A stretch of DNA of 64,000 nucleotides from Oscillospiraceae bacterium. GTDB taxonomy: Bacteria > Bacillota > Clostridia > Oscillospirales > Ruminococcaceae. Location of the stretch: the NCBI GenBank assembly GCA_017828975.1, contig JAGAJN010000023.1, positions 46,899 through 110,898 on the forward strand, read 5' to 3'. Below, piece by piece: positions 52,171 through 60,746 of this stretch (position 1 is the stretch's first letter; each line of letters starts with the position of its first letter). The position numbers and the translations under genes are program-made. The notes below the pieces were generated by a model. That model ran no database searches. It was not told the DNA's origin and was given only the letters and a program-made list of their open reading frames with translations.

Positions 52171-53079
52171 CGTATTATTATAGTTGTCGGAAATCTTTTT
52201 CAGCAGTGACGCAAATTCTTTGCGGTATTTCTCGGGTGAGATTATCTCCGCTTTGTCACCGTATGTGAGAATGTATTGGTAAAACGACCGAACGTCCGAC
52301 CAAGTAAAGGTCATGCCGATGCTGCCGTCAGCATTTTCACGGAGCATTTCAGAGCCGAATTCGTCTGCTAAACGCCATTTCACGGACTTGTCAAACAAAA
52401 CCTCCGCCGTTATCTCGCCCTCGGTGTGGCGAAGCTTGTCACAGGCGTAAGGCGGGACATTCCTAGGTTCGCACTTTTCGCCATTGCAGCGCAGGTCGGT
52501 CATTCTGGTCAGCTTGAACATACGGTAGTCGTTCCGTGAACAGCAGTAGCCCCAGACATACCAGCTTGACCATTGGAATATCAGGTGATATGGTTCTATT
52601 GTGCGCTCACTTTCGCCGTTTGGGGCAAGGTAGGTGAAGGCGATCTTTTCACACTTTTCCATTGCCGACTTTATTAGCTCTATCTTTTCGGAAACGGCGG
52701 ATTTATCCCACATGGAAAGGTCGATGATGATATGATTGTCGGCATTCACGAGATGGTCACTGTCGGCGGAAAGCTTGTTCATCAGCTGCTTGTAGCGGTT
52801 GCTTCCGCTGATGCTGTCAAGGCTGTTCAGTCCCGTCATAATAGCTTTCATCTCATCGGAGGACAGCAGCGTTCGGTCAATGCGAAAGCCCTCCATTATG
52901 GAAATTCCGCCGCCGTTTCCCTGAGATGTTACTATCGGTATCCCCGCCATATTTATGTCCTCAATGTCCCTGATTATGGTTCGGCGGGACACTTCAAATT
53001 TCTCCGCAAGCTCGGCGGCAGTCACCTTGTCTTTTTGCAGGAGAATGGAAAGTATCCCTATCAGTCGGTCGATTTTCAT
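52168..53079 (-). CDS. WYL-domain transcriptional regulator (YafY-like)
   Basis: 303 aa. N-terminal HTH_11 winged helix (RLIGILSILLQKDKVTAAEL, VSRRTIIRDIEDI) and a WYL domain (about 140-225) with RTIEPYHLIFQWSSWYVWGY. The C-terminal WCX-like extension ends the chain. The family senses nucleotides or nucleic-acid fragments. GGAG precedes the ATG. It lies 17 nt after the AEC transporter gene, in one unit. Confidence 0.9.
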   Translation of the reverse strand: MKIDRLIGILSILLQKDKVTAAELAEKFEVSRRTIIRDIEDINMAGIPIVTSQGNGGGISIMEGFRIDRTLLSSDEMKAIMTGLNSLDSISGSNRYKQLMNKLSADSDHLVNADNHIIIDLSMWDKSAVSEKIELIKSAMEKCEKIAFTYLAPNGESERTIEPYHLIFQWSSWYVWGYCCSRNDYRMFKLTRMTDLRCNGEKCEPRNVPPYACDKLRHTEGEITAEVLFDKSVKWRLADEFGSEMLRENADGSIGMTFTWSDVRSFYQYILTYGDKAEIISPEKYRKEFASLLKKISDNYNNT

Positions 53080-53096
53080 TTGTCATTCTCCGTTCA

Positions 53097-54062
53097 TTAC
53101 TGCGAAATATATCCGAGAAATCTCATAAGGAATATCCAGAATGTCAGCGTCACCGACGAAAGCAGGGTAGTTGCGGCAATAACGCTTGATGTCAGAACGC
53201 CGTCGTTTTTCATATTTTTCGCCATTATGTAGCAGGACGGAGTTGTGGGCGAGCCGAGCATTATTACCAGCGCAAGCAGGGCATCGTCACGGAAGCCAAG
53301 CTTTACGGCAATTAGCAGGAACACCGCAGGCAGCACTATAAGCTTCACCGCCGAGCAGATCGCCGTCGGCACAAGCTTTGCAATTGCTTTTCTGCCCTCG
53401 AAGGATGCACCAATAACTATCAGCGAAAGGGGAGTGGCAATAGCCGCCAGATTGTCTATGGTTTTTGAACATATCTGCGGCAGCCAATCGTAAATATGTA
53501 TAAGCGAGCCGAGAGAACCGACAACTATACCTATTATAATAGGATTTTTGACGATGCCCACAGCGGCTTTTTTTATTTTCTCACTTTTGTTGCTGATGCT
53601 TTGTGCGTCCTCTGCTTCAAAGGTCAGTACGGTCACCGCATAAATATTGTAAAGGGGAACACAACCGATGATTATCATGGGAATGTCGCCCGCCGTGCCG
53701 TAAATGTTCATCATAAAAGCAAAGCCCATAACTGCCACCGAGCTTCTGTAAGCCGCCTGAACAAATGCACCGATAATGGATTTATCCTTGATAAACAGTC
53801 TTGCGCATATCCAGATAGCGATAAATGCAACTGTGGTAATAATTGCGCTGTACAGAACAAGCCCCAAGTCAAAATCGGAAACAATATCCGTCTTTGCCAA
53901 GTCCTTGAACACCATTATGGGCAGGCAGACATTGAAGATAAACTTATTTGCGGAGGAAATAAACCCGTCGCTGAACATTCCTTTTCTGTTTAAAAGATAG
54001 CCAATAACTATGATCAGAAAAACGGGAACGGTGGCGTTAAGGCTGTATATCAAGCTGTCCAT
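53097..54062 (-). CDS. AEC-family (auxin efflux carrier-like) transporter
   Basis: 321 aa from ATG 54062 (GGAGG 8 nt upstream). About ten hydrophobic segments in two inverted halves. The start TVPVFLIIVIGYLLNRKG and the two crossover motifs, around KFIFNVCLPIMVF and MLGSPTTPSCYIMAKN, fit PF03547. Bacterial members carry organic acids such as malate or malonate. The substrate here is unknown. It is first in the unit with the WYL regulator. Confidence 0.9.
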   Translation of the reverse strand: MDSLIYSLNATVPVFLIIVIGYLLNRKGMFSDGFISSANKFIFNVCLPIMVFKDLAKTDIVSDFDLGLVLYSAIITTVAFIAIWICARLFIKDKSIIGAFVQAAYRSSVAVMGFAFMMNIYGTAGDIPMIIIGCVPLYNIYAVTVLTFEAEDAQSISNKSEKIKKAAVGIVKNPIIIGIVVGSLGSLIHIYDWLPQICSKTIDNLAAIATPLSLIVIGASFEGRKAIAKLVPTAICSAVKLIVLPAVFLLIAVKLGFRDDALLALVIMLGSPTTPSCYIMAKNMKNDGVLTSSVIAATTLLSSVTLTFWIFLMRFLGYISQ

Positions 54063-54154
54063 GGGCATTACCTCCGATAGAATAATAAGACTAATTATAC
54101 CACGGAATTTTTAACATTTGATTTTGAAAATGTTTGAATTGTGTGTATATAGAT

Positions 54155-54187
54155 AAAACCCCTGTCCCACGAGTGAGGGGACAGGGG
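54155..54187 (-). terminator. Terminator after the HTH regulator gene
   Basis: Minus strand CCCCTGTCCC / GGGACAGGGG stem followed by TTTTATC (A run 54155-54158). Confidence 0.8.
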
Positions 54188-54192
54188 GAAAA

Positions 54193-54438
54193 TCATTTCA
54201 ACAGGCTGTCGGCGGAAACGTTGAATATTTCTGCCAAGGCGGCAAGCTCAATATCGGTCACAAAGCGCTGTCCCGATTCTATCCGCTGGACGGCGTTTTT
54301 GTCAACGTCTATTCCCGCAAGCTGCAGCTTGTCTGCAAGTCCTCTTTGCGAAAGCTTCGGAGAATGTGCAAGTCTTAATGCCTTGACATTTTTTCCGCAG
54401 AGGTTGTGAGAACCGTTTTCCGATATGTTTTTGAACAT
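54193..54438 (-). CDS. XRE/Cro-type helix-turn-helix regulator
   Basis: 81 aa from ATG 54438 (GGAG close upstream; start not certain, an ORF from 54465 is possible). A single HTH_3 domain: NVKALRLAHSPKLSQRGLADKL, VDKNAVQRIESGQRFVTDIELAALAEIFNVS. It is divergent from a 74-aa ORF, with a palindrome just after that ORF's promoter. It is likely the repressor of the pair. Confidence 0.85.
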   Translation of the reverse strand: MFKNISENGSHNLCGKNVKALRLAHSPKLSQRGLADKLQLAGIDVDKNAVQRIESGQRFVTDIELAALAEIFNVSADSLLK

Positions 54439-54472
54439 TACTCCGATTTCCTTTCTAAACGACATTTTGTGC

Positions 54473-54530
54473 TTGTCATATCATTAATTATATGATATAA
54501 TTGATTTAGCATGACATTTATAGAATGTCA
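54473..54530 (+). promoter_or_regulatory. Strong promoter and palindromic operator before the 74-aa ORF
   Basis: TTGTCA (54473-54478), 17-nt spacer, extended -10 TGATATAAT (TATAAT 54496-54501). Right after the start point is TGACATT-N5-AATGTCA (54512-54530), a 7-bp inverted repeat well placed for repression by the divergent HTH protein. Confidence 0.7.
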
Positions 54531-54550
54531 ATTTGAAGGGAGAAAGGAAA

Positions 54551-54775
54551 ATGAAAATTGCTTCAGAGGTTTTAACTAAATTGTTGTCAAAAAAAGATAT
54601 ATGTGTTGAGTTGATATGCAATGAAGATATTAACATTAATGAAGAAATGTCTTATATGCTAACGCAGATACGTAATGTGATTATCGACACATCAAACAAT
54701 GATTATATGTGTATTGAAAAAATTATTGAGATATTTGAAAAGTATGGAATAGACTGCGGAGAAAGGCACGACTAA
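54551..54775 (+). CDS. Hypothetical 74-aa protein
   Basis: 74 aa from ATG 54551 (GAAGGGAG and AAAGGA upstream). The chain is acidic and helical-looking: SEVLTKLLSKKDICVELICN, then IEKIIEIFEKYGID. No known family was recognised. It is more AT-rich than nearby genes. It has a strong promoter and a probable operator, and faces the HTH gene, so the two may form a small regulatory module. Confidence 0.6.
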   Translation: MKIASEVLTKLLSKKDICVELICNEDININEEMSYMLTQIRNVIIDTSNNDYMCIEKIIEIFEKYGIDCGERHD

Positions 54776-54804
54776 AAAGCCGCCGATGGAAATCCATCGG
54801 CGGC
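54774..54804 (-). terminator. Terminator after the GH26-like gene
   Basis: Perfect stem GCCGCCGATGGA / TCCATCGGCGGC with a 2-nt to 4-nt loop, then TTTTT on the minus strand. It may also stop the 74-aa gene. Confidence 0.88.
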
Positions 54805-54819
54805 GGGAGCGGAAAAATA

Positions 54820-56256
54820 TTACTTTTCCACGGGTTCAAATTCAATTCTTATCTTAGGCAGCTTTTCGATGGTTGTGTAGTAGTTTTCTGCCCAATCTGC
54901 ACCCTGAGAGGGGTCGTTCTCGCCGCTTGCGGGAGGTGCGAAAAGCTTGAGGGTCATATCACATTCGCCGTCAAGGGGCTTCTCGTAGAACGCACTCATC
55001 AGGTCGATAGTCTTAGCCTTGGGGGACTTGTAGAACCATTTGCCGTTGATCTCAAGCATATAGTTTCCGTCGTCCTCGAAGGTCACCTCGCAGAAGTGAG
55101 GATTTTTCTCAAAATGCAGGGGGATAGCCAGACCGTCGGCGTCCTCCGAACCGCCCCAGCGAAGTGTTACGGGCAGAGTAAGCTCGTCGGACTGCTTCAT
55201 CTCGGGCATAAACCAATCGGAGTGGATTATCTCCTTATAGGTTTTCATAAGGGGCTGCTCAATGCCTACATCTGGATTATTGGGGTCTTCGATCTCCAGA
55301 CCGAGGCGTCCTCTGTCCCTGAACTGGTACATTGTAAATGAGGTGAACCACTCAGCCTTTTCATTTACGAGAATATCGCAGAACTCCTTAACCATTGCAG
55401 CCTGATCGTATGCGCCCGTAACGTCGCCGTCTGCGTTGAATTCAGCCATACTCATAGGCTTGCCAACGCCGCCGTTCAGGAACTTGAAACGCTCATAGCT
55501 GCGCTTTGTCTTTTCGTAGGTTTCTCTTACCTTGCTTCTGGAATGGGAAGTGCCGCCCTTCAAAGCAACGTCATAAGGCCAACCCCAATGGAGAGCCATA
55601 TACTTGTCAACGCTCCACATATCTGCGGAGGGGACAGTTACCTTGAATTCTTCCTCCATCTCCATTTCTTCCTTGGAGAGATCCTCAATGCCGCCGATAC
55701 ACATAAGTGTCTTGACATTGGGGGCATATTCGTGGATAATATCTGTGAAATGCACGAAGAAATCTGCGATCTCCTTGTAAGATGCACGCTTTGTGAATGA
55801 GAACCAGTTTCCTGTTGCCTCGTGGTTGATACGGAGTATCATACGTCCGAAGCGGCTGAGATCCTTTGCAATAGCGATAAGGTGGTCGTCGGAAACATTG
55901 GGGTCAACAGTAAGGGTAAGAGTGACGTCCTGACCGTGTCTGCGGACATCTCTCATACAGGTGAACGGCTCGTCGTCGAGATTTCCGTTCAGACCGCCCT
56001 TATAGGTGAAATAGTCGTCGTAGGGGTAGTCCCACTGGAAGGAAACGTTAGCGTCCTTCATGACTTCGGAAATTCTGCCGGGCCACTGCTCGTCCAAGGG
56101 ATAGTAGCAGTACATCAGGGAGATGGAACGGTGAGGTCTGCCCATTTTATGGAGAATATAGTCCTGATTTACATATTCGCCGCGTTCGCTGCCGTCACCC
56201 AGATCGACAGCACATTTTGCCTTGCCCATGTGCAGCTTGTAGATTTTTTCGCTCAT
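54820..56256 (-). CDS. GH26-like glycoside hydrolase, predicted cytoplasmic
   Basis: 478 aa, no signal peptide. The barrel part (about 45-335) has LRINHEATGNWFSF, where the HE pair is placed like the GH26 acid/base, and PMSMAEFNAD, with a Glu fitting the nucleophile. YQFRDRGRLGLE follows. A C-terminal beta-rich part (about 350-478) carries YMLEINGKWFYKS. GH26 enzymes cut beta-mannans or related glucans. Here the location suggests short oligosaccharides inside the cell. The family is called from motifs only, so confidence is moderate. GGAGG precedes the ATG. Confidence 0.55.
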   Translation of the reverse strand: MSEKIYKLHMGKAKCAVDLGDGSERGEYVNQDYILHKMGRPHRSISLMYCYYPLDEQWPGRISEVMKDANVSFQWDYPYDDYFTYKGGLNGNLDDEPFTCMRDVRRHGQDVTLTLTVDPNVSDDHLIAIAKDLSRFGRMILRINHEATGNWFSFTKRASYKEIADFFVHFTDIIHEYAPNVKTLMCIGGIEDLSKEEMEMEEEFKVTVPSADMWSVDKYMALHWGWPYDVALKGGTSHSRSKVRETYEKTKRSYERFKFLNGGVGKPMSMAEFNADGDVTGAYDQAAMVKEFCDILVNEKAEWFTSFTMYQFRDRGRLGLEIEDPNNPDVGIEQPLMKTYKEIIHSDWFMPEMKQSDELTLPVTLRWGGSEDADGLAIPLHFEKNPHFCEVTFEDDGNYMLEINGKWFYKSPKAKTIDLMSAFYEKPLDGECDMTLKLFAPPASGENDPSQGADWAENYYTTIEKLPKIRIEFEPVEK

Positions 56257-56318
56257 ATTTTTACCTCCGAAATATTCCTTTTTGTTGTATTTAGAAAACG
56301 ATTACACAATATAATTAC

Positions 56319-56347
56319 AGTTTACAGCATAATCGGTTATTTGTCAA
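56319..56347 (-). promoter_or_regulatory. Promoter of the GH26-like gene
   Basis: Minus strand: TTGACA, 17-nt spacer, TAAACT. Nearly the same 37 bases recur at 56887-56923 before the small membrane gene. Confidence 0.75.
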
Positions 56348-56381
56348 TAGAGAAAATGAAAATTTTTAGATGTTTTACGAT

Positions 56382-56410
56382 AAAAGGACAGACAATATTT
56401 CAGTCTGTCC
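56382..56410 (-). terminator. Terminator after the small membrane protein gene
   Basis: Minus strand GGACAGAC / GTCTGTCC stem with a 9-nt AT loop, followed by TTTTATC. Confidence 0.7.
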
Positions 56411-56517
56411 CGTTCATATCAATCATCTATGTATCAAAGCCAAAAAAGGAACCAATAGTCTAACCGGTTGTACCTAAAACTGCAATATCATCTTCGCAGT
56501 AATTTTCCTTGAATGTT

Positions 56518-56835
56518 CTAATCAAAAATCATATACAGTATATTTAACCAAAGATACTGATTAAGTGTAAAATAACTTATTATCCAATATAATATTTTGT
56601 ATGCTTTTTTATCAAACGGGAGCCATTTTTTATATAACAGGTAGTGAACGAGCAGCACAACAGCATATATTGTTATTATAATCTGAACATCAGCCCACAT
56701 TCTTAAACTCACATCAGGTCCTGCAATAATATCATGTTCAAATAAGCATACACAAAAACATATAGCAAAATCTATGATCCATAATATCGGCAATTTTATG
56801 ATCAATCTGATAAAATCATGCTGCATTTTTTTCAA
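56518..56835 (-). CDS. Hypothetical small membrane protein
   Basis: About 105 aa if a TTG at 56835 (GGAGG 9 nt upstream) is the start; TTG 56841 or ATG 56826 are alternatives. Three hydrophobic segments (IKLPILWIIDFAICFCVCLF; IIITIYAVVLLVHYLLY; YWIISYFTLNQYLWLNILYM) and few charges. No family recognised. It is clearly AT-rich against its neighbours and sits between two near-identical promoter copies, as if inserted or duplicated. Confidence 0.55.
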   Translation of the reverse strand: MKKMQHDFIRLIIKLPILWIIDFAICFCVCLFEHDIIAGPDVSLRMWADVQIIITIYAVVLLVHYLLYKKWLPFDKKAYKILYWIISYFTLNQYLWLNILYMIFD

Positions 56836-56879
56836 AGCCAAGCACCTCCGTAAAGAGTTTCATAATCTCTGTCATCTCC

Positions 56880-56908
56880 AGCTTATAGCATATTCCGTTA
56901 TTTGTCAA
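56880..56908 (-). promoter_or_regulatory. Promoter of the small membrane protein gene (near-copy of 56319-56347)
   Basis: Minus strand: TTGACA, 17-nt spacer, TAAGCT. Confidence 0.7.
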
Positions 56909-56985
56909 TAGAGAAAATAAAAACTTAAAATATTCTCAGTAAAAAAGGCGATACCGCCGCAAACTGCGACAGCACCGCCGAAGAA

Positions 56986-59604
56986 TTATTTCAGAGCCTC
57001 AATGGATTCGATTATCTTAGCCATTTTCTCCTGTGCCTTAGCAAGCTTAGCCTTTTCCGCTTCGACCTGCTTTTCGGGAGCCTTTGCCATAAATCCTGGA
57101 TTATTAAGCTTTCCGCTTGAGAAGTCAATATCCTTCTGAACAGCAGCCTTTTCCTTGTTAAGACGAGCAAGCTCTTTTTCCTTGTCAACAAGCTCGTTCA
57201 TGGGGATAAAGCAGCGTGCGCCGTCGGAAACTACCGTTACGGCATCGGGAATATCAAACTTATCTCCGACCTCAACAGCCGATGCGGAAGCAAGCTTTAC
57301 AAAGAACATTTCCGAAGCCTTGAACAGCTCGGTTTCGTCCGTTTCAACGAACACCTTTGCCTTTACGCTGGGCAGAATGTTCATCTCGGTACGGCGGTTT
57401 CTGATTGCCTTGATAGCGGAAATTACCTTTTCAAACCGCTTTTCCTCTTCGGTGAAGGATAGCTTTTCGTCGTAAACGGGATAGCCTTCCAGCATAATGG
57501 GTGACTTACCGTCGTTCAGAGTCTGCCAGATTTCCTCGGTAATATAGGGCATAAAGGGATGCAGAAGCTTTAACATTCCGCCGATAGCCCATACGAGGAC
57601 CTGCTGTGCGGTTTCCATTGTTTCGCCGCCTGCTGCAATTCTCGGTTTGGTCAGCTCGATATACCAGTCGCAGAAAATATCCCAGATAAAGTCATAGAGA
57701 TTTGAAACTGCAATTCCCAGTTCAAACTTATCCAGATTGTCGTTGACATTCTTTGCAAGGGTGTTGAACTTGGAAACGAACCATTTGTCCTCAATGGTGA
57801 GATTTTCGGGAAGTCCCTTGAATTCAAAGTCCTCGGGGAGATTCATCATAATGAAGCGGGAAGCGTTCCAGAGCTTGTTTGCGAAGTTTCTTGAAGCAAC
57901 TACCTTTTCCTCGGTAAATCTCATATCGTTTCCGGGAGCGTTGCCTGTTGCCAGCATGAAACGGAGAGCGTCTGCACCGTACTGTGCGATGACCTCCAGC
58001 GGGTCGATGCCGTTGCCAAGAGATTTGGACATTTTCCGTCCCTGTGCATCTCTAACAAGACCGTGGATAAGAACGGTGTCAAAGGGAGGCTTGCCCATAT
58101 TTTCCAGACCGGAGAACATCATTCTTATTACCCAGAAGAAAATTATGTCATAGCCCGTAACAAGTGTGTTTGTGGGATAGAAATATTTGAGATCTTCCGT
58201 ATTGTCGGGCCAGCCCAGAGTGGAGAAGGGCCAAAGTGCGGAGGAGAACCAGGTGTCCAGCGTGTCGGGGTCCTGACGCATAGGCTTGCCGCATTTAGGG
58301 CAAACAGCGGAGCTTTCCTTGGTAACGACCATTTCTCCGCAGTCGTCGCAGTAGAATGCGGGTATCTGATGACCCCACCATATCTGACGAGAAATGCACC
58401 AGTCACGGATATTTTCCAGCCAATGGAAATAGGTCTTTTCAAAGCGTTCGGGAACGAACTTTGTGTCGCCGTTCTTAACAGCGTCGATAGCGGGCTGTGC
58501 AAGGGGTTTCATCTTAACGAACCACTGAGTGGAAACTCTCGGTTCAACGGTGGTTCCGCAGCGGTAGCAGGTGCCTACGTTGTGGGCGTGTTCCTCTATC
58601 TTTACAAGAAATCCGCCCTTTTCAAGGTCCTCAACTATCTTTTTGCGGGCTTCGTAGCGGTCAAGTCCTGCATATGCGGGGTAATCCTCGGTTATCTTTG
58701 CTTCATCGGTCATAACGTTGATAACGGGCAGACTGTGACGCAGACCGACCTCGAAGTCGTTGGGGTCGTGAGCGGGTGTTATTTTAACAACGCCAGTTCC
58801 GAATTCCATATCAACGTAATCATCGCCCACAATGGGAATTTCACGTCCAACCAGCGGGAGAGTTACGGTCTTTCCGATAAGGTGTGCATAACGCTCGTCC
58901 TTGGGATTTACCGCAACTGCCGTATCGCCCAGAAGCGTTTCTGGACGGGTGGTCGCCAGCTGAACATATCCCGAGCCGTCGGTAAGGGGATAGCGAAGAT
59001 GCCAGAAATGTCCTGCCTGATCTTCATAAGTTACCTCTGCATCGGACAGGGAGGTTTTACAGTGGGGACACCAGTTGATAATTCTTTCGCCCCTGTAAAT
59101 AAGTCCCTTTTCGTAATATTTAACGAAAACCTCCTTAACTGCCTTTGAGCAGCCCTCGTCCATGGTGAAGCGTTCTCTTGACCAGTCGCAGGAGGAACCC
59201 AGCTTTTTCAGCTGCTCAACGATACGTCCGCCGTACTGCTCCTTCCATTTCCATGCACGTTCCATAAAGGCTTCTCTTCCGATACCTTTCTTGGTCAGAC
59301 CTTCCTTGCGCATTGCTTCAACGATCTTTGCTTCGGTGGCGATAGCGGCGTGGTCTGTGCCGGGGAGCCAGAGAGTTTCATAGCCCGACATTCTCTTCCA
59401 GCGGATAAGGATATCCTGCAGGGTTTCGTCAAGGGCGTGTCCCATATGGAGCTGTCCTGTGATATTGGGGGGAGGGATAACGATAGTATAGGGCTTTTTC
59501 TTGCTGTTGGGAGATGCTTTGAAGCAGTCATTTTCCATCCAGTAGGAGTAAATTTTGTCCTCAAATTCCGAGGGGGAATACTGCTTGGGGAGTTCCTTTT
59601 TCAT
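56986..59604 (-). CDS. valS: Valyl-tRNA synthetase
   Basis: 872 aa from ATG 59604 (GAAAGGACAG upstream; in-frame codons before it fall in the leader). Class I synthetase: HIGH as [17 protein letters not shown] as [14 protein letters not shown], editing domain with [17 protein letters not shown], and the tRNA-binding C-terminus with LPEDFEFKG. The end is a coiled coil ([21 protein letters not shown]) typical of ValRS. The zinc-like Cys pairs CYRCG and CDDC/CPKCG are present. It charges tRNA-Val and is regulated by the T-box leader. Confidence 0.97.
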   Translation of the reverse strand: MKKELPKQYSPSEFEDKIYSYWMENDCFKASPNSKKKPYTIVIPPPNITGQLHMGHALDETLQDILIRWKRMSGYETLWLPGTDHAAIATEAKIVEAMRKEGLTKKGIGREAFMERAWKWKEQYGGRIVEQLKKLGSSCDWSRERFTMDEGCSKAVKEVFVKYYEKGLIYRGERIINWCPHCKTSLSDAEVTYEDQAGHFWHLRYPLTDGSGYVQLATTRPETLLGDTAVAVNPKDERYAHLIGKTVTLPLVGREIPIVGDDYVDMEFGTGVVKITPAHDPNDFEVGLRHSLPVINVMTDEAKITEDYPAYAGLDRYEARKKIVEDLEKGGFLVKIEEHAHNVGTCYRCGTTVEPRVSTQWFVKMKPLAQPAIDAVKNGDTKFVPERFEKTYFHWLENIRDWCISRQIWWGHQIPAFYCDDCGEMVVTKESSAVCPKCGKPMRQDPDTLDTWFSSALWPFSTLGWPDNTEDLKYFYPTNTLVTGYDIIFFWVIRMMFSGLENMGKPPFDTVLIHGLVRDAQGRKMSKSLGNGIDPLEVIAQYGADALRFMLATGNAPGNDMRFTEEKVVASRNFANKLWNASRFIMMNLPEDFEFKGLPENLTIEDKWFVSKFNTLAKNVNDNLDKFELGIAVSNLYDFIWDIFCDWYIELTKPRIAAGGETMETAQQVLVWAIGGMLKLLHPFMPYITEEIWQTLNDGKSPIMLEGYPVYDEKLSFTEEEKRFEKVISAIKAIRNRRTEMNILPSVKAKVFVETDETELFKASEMFFVKLASASAVEVGDKFDIPDAVTVVSDGARCFIPMNELVDKEKELARLNKEKAAVQKDIDFSSGKLNNPGFMAKAPEKQVEAEKAKLAKAQEKMAKIIESIEALK

Positions 59605-59647
59605 TCTTATCTGTCCTTTCGTAAATATTTGTCGGCAAACGAGAAAT

Positions 59648-59681
59648 AAAAAAGCCCCGAAGCCGATCAAGGCTTCAGGGC
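59648..59681 (-). terminator. T-box terminator of valS
   Basis: GCCCTGAAGCC / GGCTTCGGGGC stem with a 6-nt loop, then TTTTTT on the minus strand. Confidence 0.9.
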
Positions 59682-59896
59682 GGAAAATATCCGTGGTACC
59701 ACCTGAATTCGTTGTATCATTAAGGAAAACAACGCACTCATTTCTCCGTAACGGGGAGATGCCGCCGCATACTACTTATCAAATAAGATGTTCGCACACG
59801 AAGCTCCGAGGCTACCTTCCGCATTGTCTGCCTAAAGACTTGCACCGACCGTCTTTTCTCTGTGGGCAGGGGAGATGCGTACTCCTCCTCATCATT
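59682..59896 (-). promoter_or_regulatory. T-box leader of valS
   Basis: Minus strand, 5' to 3': stem I start AATGATGAGGAGGAGTA, the GGTGCAAGTC AG-bulge region, a specifier-loop candidate GGAAGGTAGCC with GTA (Val), then the conserved T-box bulge AGGTGGTACCACGG (59691-59704), which can pair to form the antiterminator. Uncharged tRNA-Val should favour readthrough. Confidence 0.93.
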
Positions 59897-59911
59897 GCTT
59901 TTGCTGGTTTG

Positions 59912-59940
59912 ATTATAACACGTTCTTGGGGATTTGTCAA
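59912..59940 (-). promoter_or_regulatory. Promoter of the valS T-box leader
   Basis: Minus strand: perfect TTGACA, 17-nt spacer, perfect TATAAT. Both hexamers match the sigma-A consensus. Confidence 0.9.
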
Positions 59941-60007
59941 CAGTGTTTTTTGAATTTTTCCTTATCTACCCGAATAGAATGTACATATAAAAGAAAGGTG
60001 TGATACT

Positions 60008-60583
60008 ATGCATGAAAGAACTTACCCCTTTGAACCGATACAGCTACCGTATCAATATGATGAGCTTGAGCCGTATATCGGTGCGGAAACTGTCAAAACT
60101 CATTACGAGAAGCATTACAAGGGTTACGTTTCCAAGCTGAATGAGTGTGTGGAGAAAAATCCCGTTCTGCGGTGTATGGACATTGAGTCACTTGCTAAGT
60201 CGGGGAACGAGGCTGTGAGCTTCTATGCGGGCGGTGTGCTGAATCACGAGCTGTATTTTTCGGGAATTTTTCCCGTAACGGATAAGCAGCGGCGGCTTTC
60301 GCCCGAAGCGGCGGCATTTGTGGAATGCAGCGGGGGAGCGGCAGCTTTGACGGAGAAATTTTTAGATATGTCCCGCAATTTCAAGGGTTCGGGCTACATT
60401 TGGGCAGTTTGCAGATGCGGGAAAACGGAGATACTTTGCAGCGAAGATCAGCAGCATATCTGCGGAAAGGTTTTGTTTTGCTGCGATTTATGGGAACACG
60501 CATATTATCTTGATTATCGAAACGACAGGGAGAAATATGTGCGGGCGTGGGCAAGGCTTGCCATACCAAATACTTCTGTTTGA
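60008..60583 (+). CDS. Fe/Mn superoxide dismutase-family protein
   Basis: 191 aa. The four metal ligands can be placed: H32 in THYEKHYKGYV, H80 in GVLNHELYF, D160 and H164 in DLWEHAYYLDY. Tyr40 matches the active-site gateway. The Gly before VLNH and a late Gln (SEDQQH) fit the Mn-type arrangement more than the Fe-type. It has unusually many Cys (VCRCG, FCCDLW). It would remove superoxide in the cytoplasm. GAAAGG precedes the ATG. It is single. Confidence 0.82.
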   Translation: MHERTYPFEPIQLPYQYDELEPYIGAETVKTHYEKHYKGYVSKLNECVEKNPVLRCMDIESLAKSGNEAVSFYAGGVLNHELYFSGIFPVTDKQRRLSPEAAAFVECSGGAAALTEKFLDMSRNFKGSGYIWAVCRCGKTEILCSEDQQHICGKVLFCCDLWEHAYYLDYRNDREKYVRAWARLAIPNTSV

Positions 60584-60660
60584 CGGGATTTATTTATTTT
60601 GTCAAGGGATATTTGTGCAAAATGCTCAATTAATTATTGCGTCTTTGTATTGTTTGGGGG

Positions 60661-60689
60661 TTGAAAAGTTTAACTATTTATGTTAAAAT
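60661..60689 (+). promoter_or_regulatory. Promoter of the mini-ORF / 529-aa gene
   Basis: TTGAAA, 17-nt spacer, TAAAAT. The gap 60584-60724 holds this and an AAAGGAG. Confidence 0.65.
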
Positions 60690-60724
60690 TATGATAGTTG
60701 CTGCGAAAGGAGATTGTCGGCGTT

Positions 60725-60742
60725 ATGGGTCGGCATACATAA
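60725..60742 (+). CDS. Five-codon upstream ORF (MGRHT) before the 529-aa gene
   Basis: ATG GGT CGG CAT ACA TAA, with AAAGGAG 12 nt before it. It ends 4 nt before the main ATG, which has no ribosome site of its own. This suggests termination-reinitiation coupling. Confidence 0.4.
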   Translation: MGRHT

Positions 60743-60746
60743 TATA

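Noticed and set aside
56458-56517. Short coding-like stretch (KENYCEDDIAVLGTTG) after the small membrane gene
   Set aside because: Only about 20 codons follow a stop, with no ribosome site; it may be a decayed gene end but cannot be supported.
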